Source: [Phialemoniopsis] sp. UDSM-2020
Lineage: Eukaryota; Ascomycota; Sordariomycetes; Thyridiales; Thyridiaceae
Assembly: GCA_018873225.1 (NCBI GenBank)
Contig: JAEILZ010000006.1
Span: 310,001-374,000, forward strand
Length of the DNA: 64,000 nt
Reading direction: 5' to 3'
A program made the position numbers and the translations under genes. Below are positions 1-10,394 of this stretch, in pieces (positions within the stretch are counted from its first letter, which is position 1; every line of letters begins with the position of its first letter). Under the pieces are notes generated by a model. It ran no database searches, was not told the DNA's origin, and saw nothing but the letters and a program-made list of their open reading frames with translations.

Positions 1-257
1 GTCGCGATCGGTTTTCATCACATGCTGCGTGGTCTGCTCGTATTGGTGATATGCATGTCAGAGCGGCACGCCCTCCATACAAGTCGGGCGATGATGCATG
101 CATGTCTCGTCCGGCACGCAAGTCCGATCGACAGGGAGAGTGAAGTGGGGCGGCTTTCAGCCGCAGTGATATACCCTCTCCAAATTTTCTCTCTTCAGCA
201 TCCGATCTTGCGCGGTTTTCCTGAGTGATATTGCCATGACATGGAGGAACAAAAGCA

Positions 258-1310
258 ATGACTGATTTCACTGAGATTATTCCATCGCTATGGCCTCACT
301 TAAAGGGGCAAGATTTAGATGCTAGTGTGTACGAGCCACTCGTGCACTTTTGCAACCAGCATTGCGACTTAAGCAATGATCCGGCCTTTGCGACTAAGTT
401 CTTGATGGTCCTGCGGACTTTATCTTCCATTCAAGGGCAAAGTTTGACGAGGAACGGAGCAGAAATACTTGCTAAAGCTGCACTCAAGCAGATGCCGGTC
501 GCTCAAGAGGCCCTTGTTCGCATGATGGAGCTCAGCGTCGAGATTCAACTTCACCTTCCTGTCGACCCTGCAGTGCCCCGATATCGCGCCTCGCAAAGCG
601 GCAATCGTCACACCCTATCTTGGGACCGTGAAGTTCAACTTTCCACTTCTGTCGAGGCGTTCTTCGAACATCGGGCATCGCACAACCAGATAACATCAGA
701 GCCGAAGAACATCGACCGCAACATGACAGTTGCATCCCTCAATTCAACAAAGAAAGTGGTCATCCGCTGGACTCACAATATCTCTGAACACCTGGAATTC
801 AATTGGCGATCGAGGGTGTTATTAGTCTATGAACACAAGATATTTGTGAAACACAGCTTGGATCTGGGTAGTCATGCCATCCTTCCCAGAGCTGTCCTGG
901 AAGAACTACTCGACACATTCAATATACTCTTCCCACTAAACGATAAGCGAACCAAATCTTTCCTTCAAAAGCAGCACAAGTCTTTCTACGGGATAGGAAA
1001 CTGTGGGCGAGCACGGGAATACGGATTGGACAGATACAAGTATTGGCAACCCCAATTGGCAACTCTGATTGAGATTTCAAAGGAGGAGCCGCAAGGGATT
1101 CGGCAACTTTACCTCGATAAAGACGGCCGCAATGTTCTGCATTTTGCCAACTTCTGGGTTGCGTGTATTGCGATGGTCCTGGCCGTGATCAGCATCATTT
1201 CTGGCACGATACAAGCCGTGTTCTCCGTGCAGCAGTATAAACTGGCTCTGGCACAAGCTTGTCTTACATCGGCAAACGATCTCCCTCAGTATTGCAAACA
1301 GGGCAAGTAG
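258..1310 (+). CDS. Orphan fungal protein with a single C-terminal membrane anchor
   Basis: Single-exon gene encoding 350 aa; function unknown. The N-terminal ~150 residues look helical. The middle (about residues 165-290) carries blocks I recognise from a widespread uncharacterised filamentous-fungal family: an aromatic/basic segment (VLLVYEHK), a LEELLDTFNILFP block, and GNCGRAREYGLDRYKYW. Close to the C-terminus (about 303-325) there is one long hydrophobic stretch, VACIAMVLAVISIISG, consistent with a single TM helix and a short polar tail. No signal peptide or catalytic motif is visible. The ATG at 258 is the first in-frame start and has A at -3. The protein stands alone; the nearest neighbour downstream is convergent. 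The orphan-family assignment rests on remembered motif style, not on a search. Confidence 0.75.
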   Translation: MTDFTEIIPSLWPHLKGQDLDASVYEPLVHFCNQHCDLSNDPAFATKFLMVLRTLSSIQGQSLTRNGAEILAKAALKQMPVAQEALVRMMELSVEIQLHLPVDPAVPRYRASQSGNRHTLSWDREVQLSTSVEAFFEHRASHNQITSEPKNIDRNMTVASLNSTKKVVIRWTHNISEHLEFNWRSRVLLVYEHKIFVKHSLDLGSHAILPRAVLEELLDTFNILFPLNDKRTKSFLQKQHKSFYGIGNCGRAREYGLDRYKYWQPQLATLIEISKEEPQGIRQLYLDKDGRNVLHFANFWVACIAMVLAVISIISGTIQAVFSVQQYKLALAQACLTSANDLPQYCKQGK

Positions 1311-1692
1311 ATATAGAGAGGGGCGTCGTTGAACTACCTCTATTGTCAGACATGGAATGGTCTCGAGCAACGAAGAGTGAGCTCAACTTCGAAAATTTAT
1401 GTGATTCACGGCTGCGCTTACCTGTCACAGCCCAGAGAGATTCGCTAATCCTCAGACGGCATCTCTACTCTTAGTCTGTGAGTTTGATCTACAACACATG
1501 TAGTAGAGAGGTAGAAAGTATCGTTATATTCGTGCCTGAAAGGCGGCCCTTGCTTAGAGGTCACGGTATAGCTGAGTATTGTCGCCTTCCTATCCTTCCC
1601 ACCCTCGAGGGGTAGTAATTAGTCGGCGAGTTGACCAACTTTTGCTTGCTAGCACGGCTGCACGCGGACGGGTGGTTTTCTTTCGGACTGAA
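1311..1692. other. Intergenic, convergent 3' ends
   Basis: This stretch separates the 3' ends of the orphan membrane protein (plus strand) and the AmyR-like regulator (minus strand). I see only short open frames without coding character, and no repeat or RNA gene. Confidence 0.5.
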
Positions 1693-3706
1693 TTACATGA
1701 GTACCCGTGAATTGCAGTCAATCCTAGTCAATATTTCCACAAACTGTGACACATAAGTGTGGCACTGCTCTTCCACCCCGTCCACGAAGCTGGTCCGGTC
1801 TCCGCGGTCAAGCAGCGTCGCGGCTATTTCGCGGATTTTTACGATCTGAGATATCATATGTCAGCGAGTCTACTCCGAGCGACTTATGATTTGCGTATGA
1901 GTGATGTCTTACCATCGATTGCCCATTTGACTCGAGCGTGTCAGGCGAGCAGCCCTCGAGCACGTTCAGCAGCTCTCCCGCCAAGCTTTCTCGGAACTGC
2001 CACAGCTGAGCCAGCGCCGTCTGGTTGTCGAGCGCGTCGCTTTCGGGACTGAGAGCCGTAGCGAGATCCGGGTGAGGCAGCAGCGCGCCGGCGGCTGGGT
2101 TGTACCGGTACAGCTGGCTCTGAATCCGCGTCCAGCACATCTCGAGCATCGTGGACTGGATGTACAGGCTCGTCACGTTGAGGTTGACCCGCATCACCTC
2201 AAACTGCCGTACCCGCTGGGCGTCCGCTTGAGAGCTGTTGAGCGCGCTGTTGCTGTTGATGCTTTGGCGTCCGAGCTCTGGGGGCAGGTCGCTCAGAACG
2301 TGGTCAAGTTTCTTGGTCACGCCCAGCAGCCACTCCAGCGTCAGCCTCTGACTCGGTTTCACGGGTAAGTCCTCATTCGCTTCCGTCGCTGCTTCCGCTG
2401 CTACTGCTGTTGCTCGTGTCAGGCGAGGTGAGGTAGTCGGTCGCGTCAGCGAGTATTGCGGCGGCGCGCCGGGAAAGTGCCTGCTCAAAATGTCGCCAAC
2501 GCAGAGAAAGACCTTGACGAGAGCGATGAAACCTGCGATTACCGGTCTTGATTGCCCTGTAAGATATACTGGTGATTGTGGCTCAATTCCTATGTCTTCG
2601 TCCTCGATCTCCAGCGGCATGAGGAAGTCCCACTCGATCTCTGCTACTTCACCACACAAGCCCGTGTGAGGCGTGAGGAATGAGAGACGATCATGACTTC
2701 AAGCACCATATTAGCCACCAAGGACTTTTGAATGAGATGCATCAGCTTTTGGCCAGGACTTACATCTGAGCAATATACAAGATCCAGAATGCGCGCTTGC
2801 ACAATTCTGCTTCGACAGGGCTCAAGTACACATACGCGTCCCGCGTGTACAGTCTCTGTGCGCGAAACGACAGAATCGCTTCATTTGTGTAGATCCATCC
2901 TGCATTAGGTCGCCCGCCGTACTGAGTAGCGATGGCCAACAGTACAGACACCAGCATGTCGTCCACGGTCAGCTTGTCACGCCATCCACTATGATCCATC
3001 AAGCGACTCATCAGGACCAGCTCTGAAGCGCGGTCGACGAAGTGGCCAGCCTCAACGTAGCGACCGTCTCCGTAAAGATCAATCCTGAGCGGCATTGAGG
3101 CTACCGTGACGGCGCAGAGCGAGACGCACTGCCGGAAGAACACGGGAACCGTCTCATAATTGCGCTGAGCAAGACCACGTCTAAGGCTGGGTAGGTGAAA
3201 CAAAGGCAGCACGGGGTATACGCGCTCGACGAAGTCGTCAATTATGAGATGGAAAGTGGCTGGTGAGACGAGGTGGTCAATTGTCACCTTACCCAGCGGC
3301 AGAGGCACCCCGGCGGGCCGCGAGGAGCTCCGCTTCTCCCCAGGAGCAGTATCACAGGCACTTGCCCCAGTAGTGCGTGCAACGGCCTCGGCTATCCGTC
3401 TATGTAACAATTAGCACGATATCCCATGTGCGTAACTTGGGTTGGACGAAAGGTGGCATACCGGCTCGGGGGTCCACGGGGCTTCCTGGTCGTGAGAAAG
3501 GTGCAAGGCACACCCGACTTCAAACATCGGCGGCAGGCTTGCTCGGGTCCGGCATCGAAGACACACTACATTCCTCTGCCTGTCAACATTGCTCATTCCT
3601 CCCATCACGCTATACGAATGGTTCGGCCCACCTGGATCTTGCGGTCCCGACAGAGATCGCAGGCCCGCTGAGATATGGAGCGGCCCGTTCGCGATCCCGA
3701 CGACAT
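1693..3706 (-). CDS. Zn2Cys6 transcription factor, AmyR/COL-26/BglR-like
   Basis: Five exons on the minus strand, complement(join(1693..1845, 1913..2696, 2764..3399, 3462..3565, 3632..3706)), encode 583 aa. The zinc cluster is split by intron 1. Exon 1 supplies ACDLCRDRKIQ and exon 2 supplies C-VFDAGPEQA-C-RR-C-LKSGVP-C, giving a clean C-x2-C-x6-C-x9-C-x2-C-x6-C that only forms after splicing. The middle region (VERVYPVLPLFHLPSLRRGL; CKRAFWILYIAQIHDRLS; PLEIEDEDI) is the fungal-specific TF domain (PF04082 type), and the IHDRLS/PLEIEDEDI block resembles the AmyR/COL-26/BglR class. Three further introns (62, 67 and 67 nt) each restore phase. A sugar permease and a GH3 beta-glucosidase follow on its 5' side, so it is a candidate local regulator of oligosaccharide use. 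Family membership is firm; the subfamily is inferred. Confidence 0.85.
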
Positions 3707-4125
3707 GGATCGAGATGCCCACAGTCCCTGGATGCTTATCTGATCGTAGGACTTAAAATGCGACGTGAAAGAGAGAAATTCTGGAGATGGTGGGGAACAT
3801 CGACGGTAGGGTATCATATCATCGCCCGAGCTAATGACTCGATCAAGTGGAGTCCAAACAAGGGGCTGTTGTGGAATTCATCTCCGCTTGGAATTTGCTA
3901 CTAAATTCGCGGCTGGTGTCATGATGTGCCTTCCGTAGATCACTAAGGTTCATATTTACAGATTGAATGACCTCCTTCACAACGCAGTATCACATCATAG
4001 GCTCAAATTTAGGTCTACATCAATATCGCTTGATGAGATGAAATCATTCTTGAACTACCTACACACCTCGCTTTTGTGACTAACTGATCATCGTCGGCTC
4101 CATTGTTCCGCATAGAGCGAAGTAT
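3707..4125. promoter_or_regulatory. Regulator promoter / permease 3' region
   Basis: This 419-bp stretch holds the promoter of the minus-strand regulator starting at 3706 and the 3' UTR of the permease ending at 4126. I see no convincing TATA box or repeated operator-like motif. Confidence 0.4.
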
Positions 4126-6051
4126 TTACTGCGGCTCATCCTTACCAGAGCTGGTAACCGTCTCAATCTTGGTCTCGGCAAACTTGCGGGGAGCGATGCC
4201 ACGTGCCCAGAGCTCGTCAATCTCCATGTAGGTACGGCCCTTGGTCTCGGGAACCATGAAGAAAATGAAAATGGTGGCAAAGACCAACACACTACCAAAA
4301 ACGAATGCAATCTTGCCACCTAGGTTGCCCTGGTCCGGGTTGATGGCGTAGGGCAGAGCAAAACTCCAAATGCACGACGATAGACCGTTCATCATGGTCG
4401 ACAGGGCCTGCGTCGGGGCTCTCAGCCTGGAGGTGGGATTTTCGGCCGCGATAGGCCAGGCCGCGGAGCCAATTGTGCCCTGATAGACTGTGAGAAACAC
4501 CTGTGTTAGCAGATGTCACGAAGAAGTTGACGTTGGCAAAAGTGGAGCAAAGTCTTACCGAAAGACCAAATGGCCATGAACACAACCTGACCCCAGATCG
4601 CGCCGGATGTCTTGACACATGCGAGCACTCCGATGAGGAACAGAGTCACGCAGAGGATGGCAGTTCCGTACAGAGCTGTTGCTCGGCGGCCAAACCATTC
4701 GACGAAGAACCAGCCGCACATGTTGCCAACAACCATCAACCCGCAGAGACCGACTGTGGTGTCAAAGGACTTGGCTGGGTCCATACCTCCGAGCTGCATG
4801 AAATCTTGCCACACTGTTAGCGATGATCTGTGCGCAGTAAGAGCTTGGAATCCGCCATAAACTCACAGCTCATGTAACCAATGACCCACGAGTTGCCACA
4901 GGCATTTTGGATAAAGTACATGCTAGTGGCCACAAGGGTTCTCTTGATGTGCTTCTTGGAGAAGCACTCTCTGATAGATCCCTGCGATTCGTTGTCCTGG
5001 TTCATACGAGCGAGCGAGGTCTGAATCTCGGCCATGTGGCCATCCACATCGTATTCAGCGTTGTGCAGCTTGGCGAGATGAGATCGAGCCTTCTCACGCT
5101 TGCCGTGAGCGACGAGCCAGTACGGCGACCTGCAGGATACGTCAGCAAGTAGATCGAGGTGATTGACTGTGAGGTCACTCACTCCGGATACCATGGCAGC
5201 ACAGCGAGGCCGACCACGGCGAAGCCCCACTGAGTAGCGAAGAGCACTTTGTAGCTCCTGTCTCCCTCGTAGAAGCTAGCCTGGCGCATAACTCCGTAGC
5301 CGATGAGCTGGCCAAGGACGATGGCAAAGTTCATTCCGGCCGTGATGGCGCCGCGGATCTTGAGGGGGGCCATCTCGGAGGCATAGCTAGGGGCAATGGT
5401 CGTGAAGATACCGAGGGGAATGCCAGTGAGGACCTTACCGCCGAAGAACATGGCTGGGGTCTTGGCAAAGAACTGTAGGAAGACACCGGCGATCGACAGG
5501 CTGTGGCCGACGGCGATGCAGGGTTGACGTCCCCATCGGTTGATGACGACACCGGCACAGAACCCACCAAATACGAGACCTAAATTGACTCTGTTAGCCC
5601 CCACAGACCTGTTATAGAGGGTTAGTGACCCAGAATCTTGAACGAACCGAAGAGGGTGGCGGCCAGCCATCCAAGCTGCCAGTTGGCGTCGACGACATAG
5701 TCTCCACCATAAGGCTTTCCAAAGTCTTTTCTAAACTCGGCAATCGAGACGACAACGCTTCCGGCCAAGGCATCGAAGCCGAAGGTGATGCACATGAAGA
5801 ACATGTAGATACCTGGAAAGTTGACGATCGACTTAGCCATCTGGCAAGGTTTTCATGGGGTTCGGAATTGAAGGCTTACACCATCCCAGAGGCTTGAGGT
5901 TCTCCTTGATGGACTGCGAGATGCTCAAGGAATGCTGGTACGCCTCGAACGAGGCCGCTGCCTGGGACGCGGCGATAACGGTGTGCGACGCCTCAGCCGA
6001 TGGTTCGACACCATCGACATGGCCGACAGGCTCGTCCTTGTGGTCTGACAT
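4126..6051 (-). CDS. MFS sugar-porter permease (alpha-glucoside/disaccharide type)
   Basis: Six exons, complement(join(4126..4487, 4559..4813, 4867..5129, 5183..5579, 5648..5812, 5880..6051)), encode 537 aa; all five introns (53-71 nt) restore frame. It should be a 12-TM proton symporter of the sugar-porter family in the plasma membrane. Diagnostic motifs are DANWQLGWLAATLFG in TM2, GRQP in loop 2-3, PESPYWL after TM6, ENPTSRLRAPTQALS, and PETKGRT after TM12. The long hydrophilic N-terminus (about 55 aa) is usual for fungal maltose/lactose-type permeases. It is transcribed divergently from a GH3 beta-glucosidase and lies beside an AmyR-like regulator, so uptake of a disaccharide or glucoside that is then cleaved inside the cell is a sensible inference. 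Substrate cannot be read from the sequence. Confidence 0.9.
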
Positions 6052-6773
6052 TGTGAACTGCAAAGAGGTATGAAGACTTCGGCTTTCAAGGATCACTGAT
6101 GCTCGAGAAAGAGACCTGATTCCCAACCCAAACAGTCCCTCGACCGGATCGCCAAGGGTCTTTATATACCGATGTCAATCATGTCTAGAACATCACCCAA
6201 ACGTCTGGTTGTCTGTGGGGTGCAGGGAACTACGACCCATGGGGAAATTTCTCTCGATCTAAGCAATGCCGCTAATGGAGAATCCTCGGAGTATCCCCTT
6301 CGGGGCTGACACGACATGTGCCGGTCGTGGCCCGAGGTGGGGATCATGTACCCAAGCTGACCAATCCCATCAGCTTCTGCACGACTCGGAAATCAAACTC
6401 CATTCATCCTGGAGACCCCGTGTCAACGAAGGTCGGCTTGGAAAGCCTACTTCGTATGAAGGGGTGAAAACTTCACGATGGTCGTCTGATCACATCGCCC
6501 CATTTTCATCAATCTTTTCTCCGTCTCTATCCGGCAATGCCGACTCGTTTTGTCACGGAGCGGCAATTATTTGTTTTTACTAGCTTCGTCGGAATGTTGA
6601 ACTAAACCGACCGCATGGACTGATGAACCTTTTCCCCAACTCTCGCTTGTCAATTTCATTGTGTATCTGGTCACCCCTGGAGTCAAAACGCGAAATCTGG
6701 AAGAGTTCGCGGAGATAATCTCAAGCGGCTTGTCCTTTTATTATATCCGGTATCACAGTCACTCATTGTCGCG
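6052..6773. promoter_or_regulatory. Divergent promoter, permease / GH3 glucosidase
   Basis: A 722-bp shared upstream region. On the minus strand a TATATAAA box lies at about 6161-6168, roughly 110 bp before the permease ATG. Two GTGGGG boxes matching the CreA/Mig1 consensus SYGGRG are at 6215-6220 and 6337-6342, consistent with carbon catabolite repression. A TTATATCC element lies about 30 bp before the glucosidase ATG. A CGG-N8-(C/A)GG AmyR site was looked for but none is exact. Confidence 0.5.
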
Positions 6774-9600
6774 ATGACAGGAACGGAGCCCACGGATCAA
6801 GATCTACACGATCTCATCTCCCGCATGGAGCTGCAGGAGAAGGCCCTGCTTCTAGCTGGTCAGAATGTTTGGGAGACAGCTCCAATAGAGCGTCTGGGAA
6901 TTCCTTCCTTAAAGGTGAGCTCTCGAGAATGAGTGTGTCGACATCGAACAGAGGGTCCTGACAACGTTCTCGCGCAAAGGTGACCGATGGCCCCAACGGT
7001 GCCAGAGGAGGCGACTTCTTCGACGGTACGACGGCTGCTTGTTTCCCAGCCTGTGTGTCTCTTGCCGCGACTTTCAACCGCAACCTCTCCTGGCGAGTTG
7101 GCAAGGCTTTGGGTCAGGAGGCTCAAACCAAGGGTGCCTATGTCTTGCTCGGCCCGACGGTCTGCTGCCATAGATCACCTCTCGGAGGGAGGAACTTTGA
7201 GGCCTTCTCCGAGGATCCCTTAGTATCCGGCAAGCTGGCCGCGGAGTACGTCAGGGGGTTGCAGAGTGAGCGAGTTGGAGCGACGGTGAAGCACTTTGTT
7301 GCGAACGAGCAAGACACTCGGCGGTTCTCTGTCAATGAAATCATCCCGGAGAAGGCTCTTCGGCAGGTAACCGTGCATCCTCTGATCATGACGTACTGAC
7401 TAACATCATTCAGAGAGATTTATCTCCGCCCCTTTGAGATCGTGGTTAAAGAGTCAGACCCATGGTGCCTGATGTCTTCCTACCCAAAGGTCAATGGAGC
7501 TCATGTGGACGCTCAGTCGACTTTCCTCCGCGACATACTACGTAAGGAATGGGGTTACAGAGGACTCGTCATGAGCGATTGGGGCGCTGTTTCCAATGCC
7601 AATCAGAGCATCAAATACGGGTAGGTCTTCGGCTTTCTACCTCAAACGTGTTTCCTCCACCAAAAACCCTCTTGCACATGGAAACTGACGAAATTCCCTC
7701 AGCCTCGATCTTGAGATGCCTGGTCCACCCCGGTACCGTACGCCCGAAGCGGTACAGGAAGCCGTCGCTGCGGCGAAGATTCAAGTCGAAGACGTAGACG
7801 ACCGTGTGATGTCGATCTTAAAACTTCTCAGGCGCGCAGGCAAGTTCACGGACCGCAAGCAAACTCCGCCCGAGAGAGCCGAGAACTTGCCAGAACACCG
7901 AATCTTGATCCGTGAGGCAGGTGCCGAAGGCATTGTGCTGCTCAAGAACCAAGGCGGCATCTTGCCCCTGGACACCAAGAAAACTCGCAAAATTGCGCTA
8001 CTTGGCCCACTGGCCAAGTACGCTGCCGCTCATGGCGGTGGCAGCGCTTCTCTCAAGGCTCACTACAAGATCTCGCCCTATGACGCCTTCAAGGAGCGCC
8101 TAGGTGGCGATATCGACATCACATACTCAGAAGGTAGAATTCAACCCAGACCTCGCAATTTGCAATGGATACTAAATGATGACAGGAGCTCACATCTTCC
8201 GAGTCTATCCCGATCTGGAAGAAGGAGTGACCAACAAACGCGGGAACCTCGGATTCACTGCTGAGTATTTCGAAAGCACCGACTGTTCTGGAGAGCCCTT
8301 CTGTGACCAGGAACACCCTCGGGGTTTCTTCACCACCCTAATGGACACGAAAGCGACTGGTGCGAAGTCGGTCAGGTTCAGCACCATATACCGTCCGACC
8401 GAGTCTGGGAAGCACTACATCAGTTTCTCCGGTATTGGGCCTTCCAAGCTCTTCATCAACGGCGAGCTTGTCAGTCACCAAGAAAGGGAGACACGCGATG
8501 CCATGGCTTTTTTCCTTGGCGTGCAAGAGGAACACCGTTTCCAGTATGACTTTGATCAATCACAGTCCTACAGCATCTCCATCGAGACGGCGCCTTCAGC
8601 TGTCGCGAACTCGGAGCTCTTCCTGATGGAAGGCAACATCTCGGCTCACATCGGACTGGTCCCTCAAAGCAGGATGGAGAGGGACCTCCAAGCTGAAGCC
8701 GTTGCTCTCGCCGCCGAGGCCGATGTTGCCATCTGCTTTGTGGGCAACACAACTCAATGGGAAACCGAAGGCCAGGACCTGTCATCCATGACGCTCCCAG
8801 CGGACGGGTCTCAGGATCGGCTCGTTGCCGCAGTGGCAAAGGCGAACCCCAACACGATAGTAGTCAACGCCACCGGTGTCCCTGTCGAACTGCCCTGGCT
8901 GGATGACGTCGCCGGCCTCATTCAAGTCTGGTATGCGGGGCAGGAAAGCGGCAACTCCATCCTCGACGTCTTGACCGGCGCCGTCAACCCGAGCGGTAAA
9001 TTGCCGATCTCCTGGCCGAAGAAGTACGAGCACACGGGATGCTACGGCCATTTCGGCCTTGACAGCTACGACAGCAAGGAAGTCGAATACATAGAGGGCG
9101 TCTTTGTCGGATATCGACATTTTGACCGCTTTTACGGAACCGAGAAGGAAGTCCTCTTCCCGTTCGGCTCGGGCCTGAGCTACACCAACTTTGAGGTTTC
9201 TGCTGGCGTGGTTTCCGGTACGTTGGGAGCTACTCGCAATAGCAAGGTGACTGTCTCGGTCGCTGTCAAGAATGTTGGGAACCAGGCCGGTGCGGAGGTC
9301 GTGCAGCTATATCTGTCCCCGCCAACAGTGGAGGGGAATACCAGCCCCAGTAGGCCACCGAAGAGCCTTGTCAGCTTTGAAAAGGTGTTCCTCGGGCCCG
9401 GAGAGTCACGGGAGGTTTATCTCGCCTTCGAGACTTCTGATGCAGCATATTGGGACGACCAACCTCAGGAAAAGGATGGTCATTGCTGGAAGGTGGACGC
9501 AGGTGTCCATACAGTCTATGTAGCAACAAGTTCGAGGCCAGAAGATGTCAAGGGGCGCTTGAATCTTCATGTCAAGGAAAGGCTTGCGTTCGCGCCATGA
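6774..9600 (+). CDS. GH3 beta-glucosidase with PA14 insert, intracellular type
   Basis: Five exons, join(6774..6914, 6980..7366, 7418..7620, 7703..8133, 8186..9600), encode 858 aa. It hydrolyses terminal beta-glucosyl residues from cello-oligosaccharides or aryl-glucosides. The GH3 N-terminal barrel shows DGPNGARGGDFF, KHFVANEQ and the nucleophile motif GLVMSDWG, with Asp at about residue 230. The C-terminal alpha/beta domain follows, interrupted by a PA14 domain (about residues 405-550, starting NLGFTAEYFES). The protein ends with an FnIII-like domain containing VKNVGNQAGAEVVQLYLSPP. There is no signal peptide: the start MTGTEPTDQDL is hydrophilic. Length and PA14 match fungal intracellular beta-glucosidases. 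Intron 2 was placed at the acceptor ending CAGAGAG, giving ALRQIYLRPF, because the other nearby AGs break phase. The divergent permease supports cytosolic hydrolysis of imported sugar. Confidence 0.93.
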
Positions 9601-10394
9601 TTGATGCGGGAAGTGGCAACGGGCTCAGTCGCGGGACCGAGACCAGCATGTTGCACATTGTGTGTCTCATTGATAGAATCATCTTCACATAGTTGATAGT
9701 AGACGGAGAAACTCGGTGAGCTTTCTCATTCCCAAGATAATGCCATTATGTTGCACTCTAACAGATCATCATTCGAGTTCATCTAGTATCGTCATACATT
9801 GGAGCAATCTAGGACCAGCCCGCCCCTGGCGAAGGCCGATCCAATCAAGCGTGTCTGAGACTTATCCGTTTCCCAGATACTCTATGGGTCACCAGGAGGT
9901 GATTCTGCATGCGCCTCCCCTGTTCTTGCAGGAGATGAGATTTCAGTGCATGCACAAGACACCCAAGCCGGGCGTAAACCCCACCAACCCCGACAGGTGA
10001 CTCCACCATAAATCACCAATCGAAGACCTGTCTTCCAAAACCTGTCTGCCGCCCCCTGAGACAAGGCGCCGAGGAGGCCTCTTGGTTGGTGGTAAAAAAG
10101 CGTATCTTACTTCGCCACCAGCACAGGTGATTGCCCGTGCTATGAGTAACCGTATACTTGAATCTGCACCCGTTTCCCCCGCTATTCTCTGCCCACAGCT
10201 TAGACGCGTTACTTCCCAAAGTTGAAACCAACAATTGCCCAGAGCTTCGAATTTGATCCTTTTACCTTGAACACCAGAGTGAGTTATCGGGTACTATAAA
10301 GGTGATCTAGGTGCAGAAAGTTACTGCTCCAGTTTCCGACCCAGAGTGTGTCGACCTTCCACAACAGAACCCCATTCATAAAAGCCGCTGCGCA
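9601..10394. other. Intergenic, no gene seen
   Basis: About 790 bp between the glucosidase stop and the CorA-like gene, which would hold the glucosidase 3' UTR and the promoter of the next gene. ORFs here are short and overlap in several frames without family motifs. I see no repeat. Confidence 0.4.

Noticed and set aside
1..257. Short ORF at the left edge
   Set aside because: A 68-codon frame with no domain. Too short to support, and it ends 30 bp before a real gene.
5833..5880. A 39-bp intron in the first sugar permease with acceptor just before ATGGCTAAG
   Set aside because: It leaves the wrong phase. The acceptor at 5813 (TTTCCAG) gives a 67-bp intron and the expected GWCIYMFFMCITFGFD junction.
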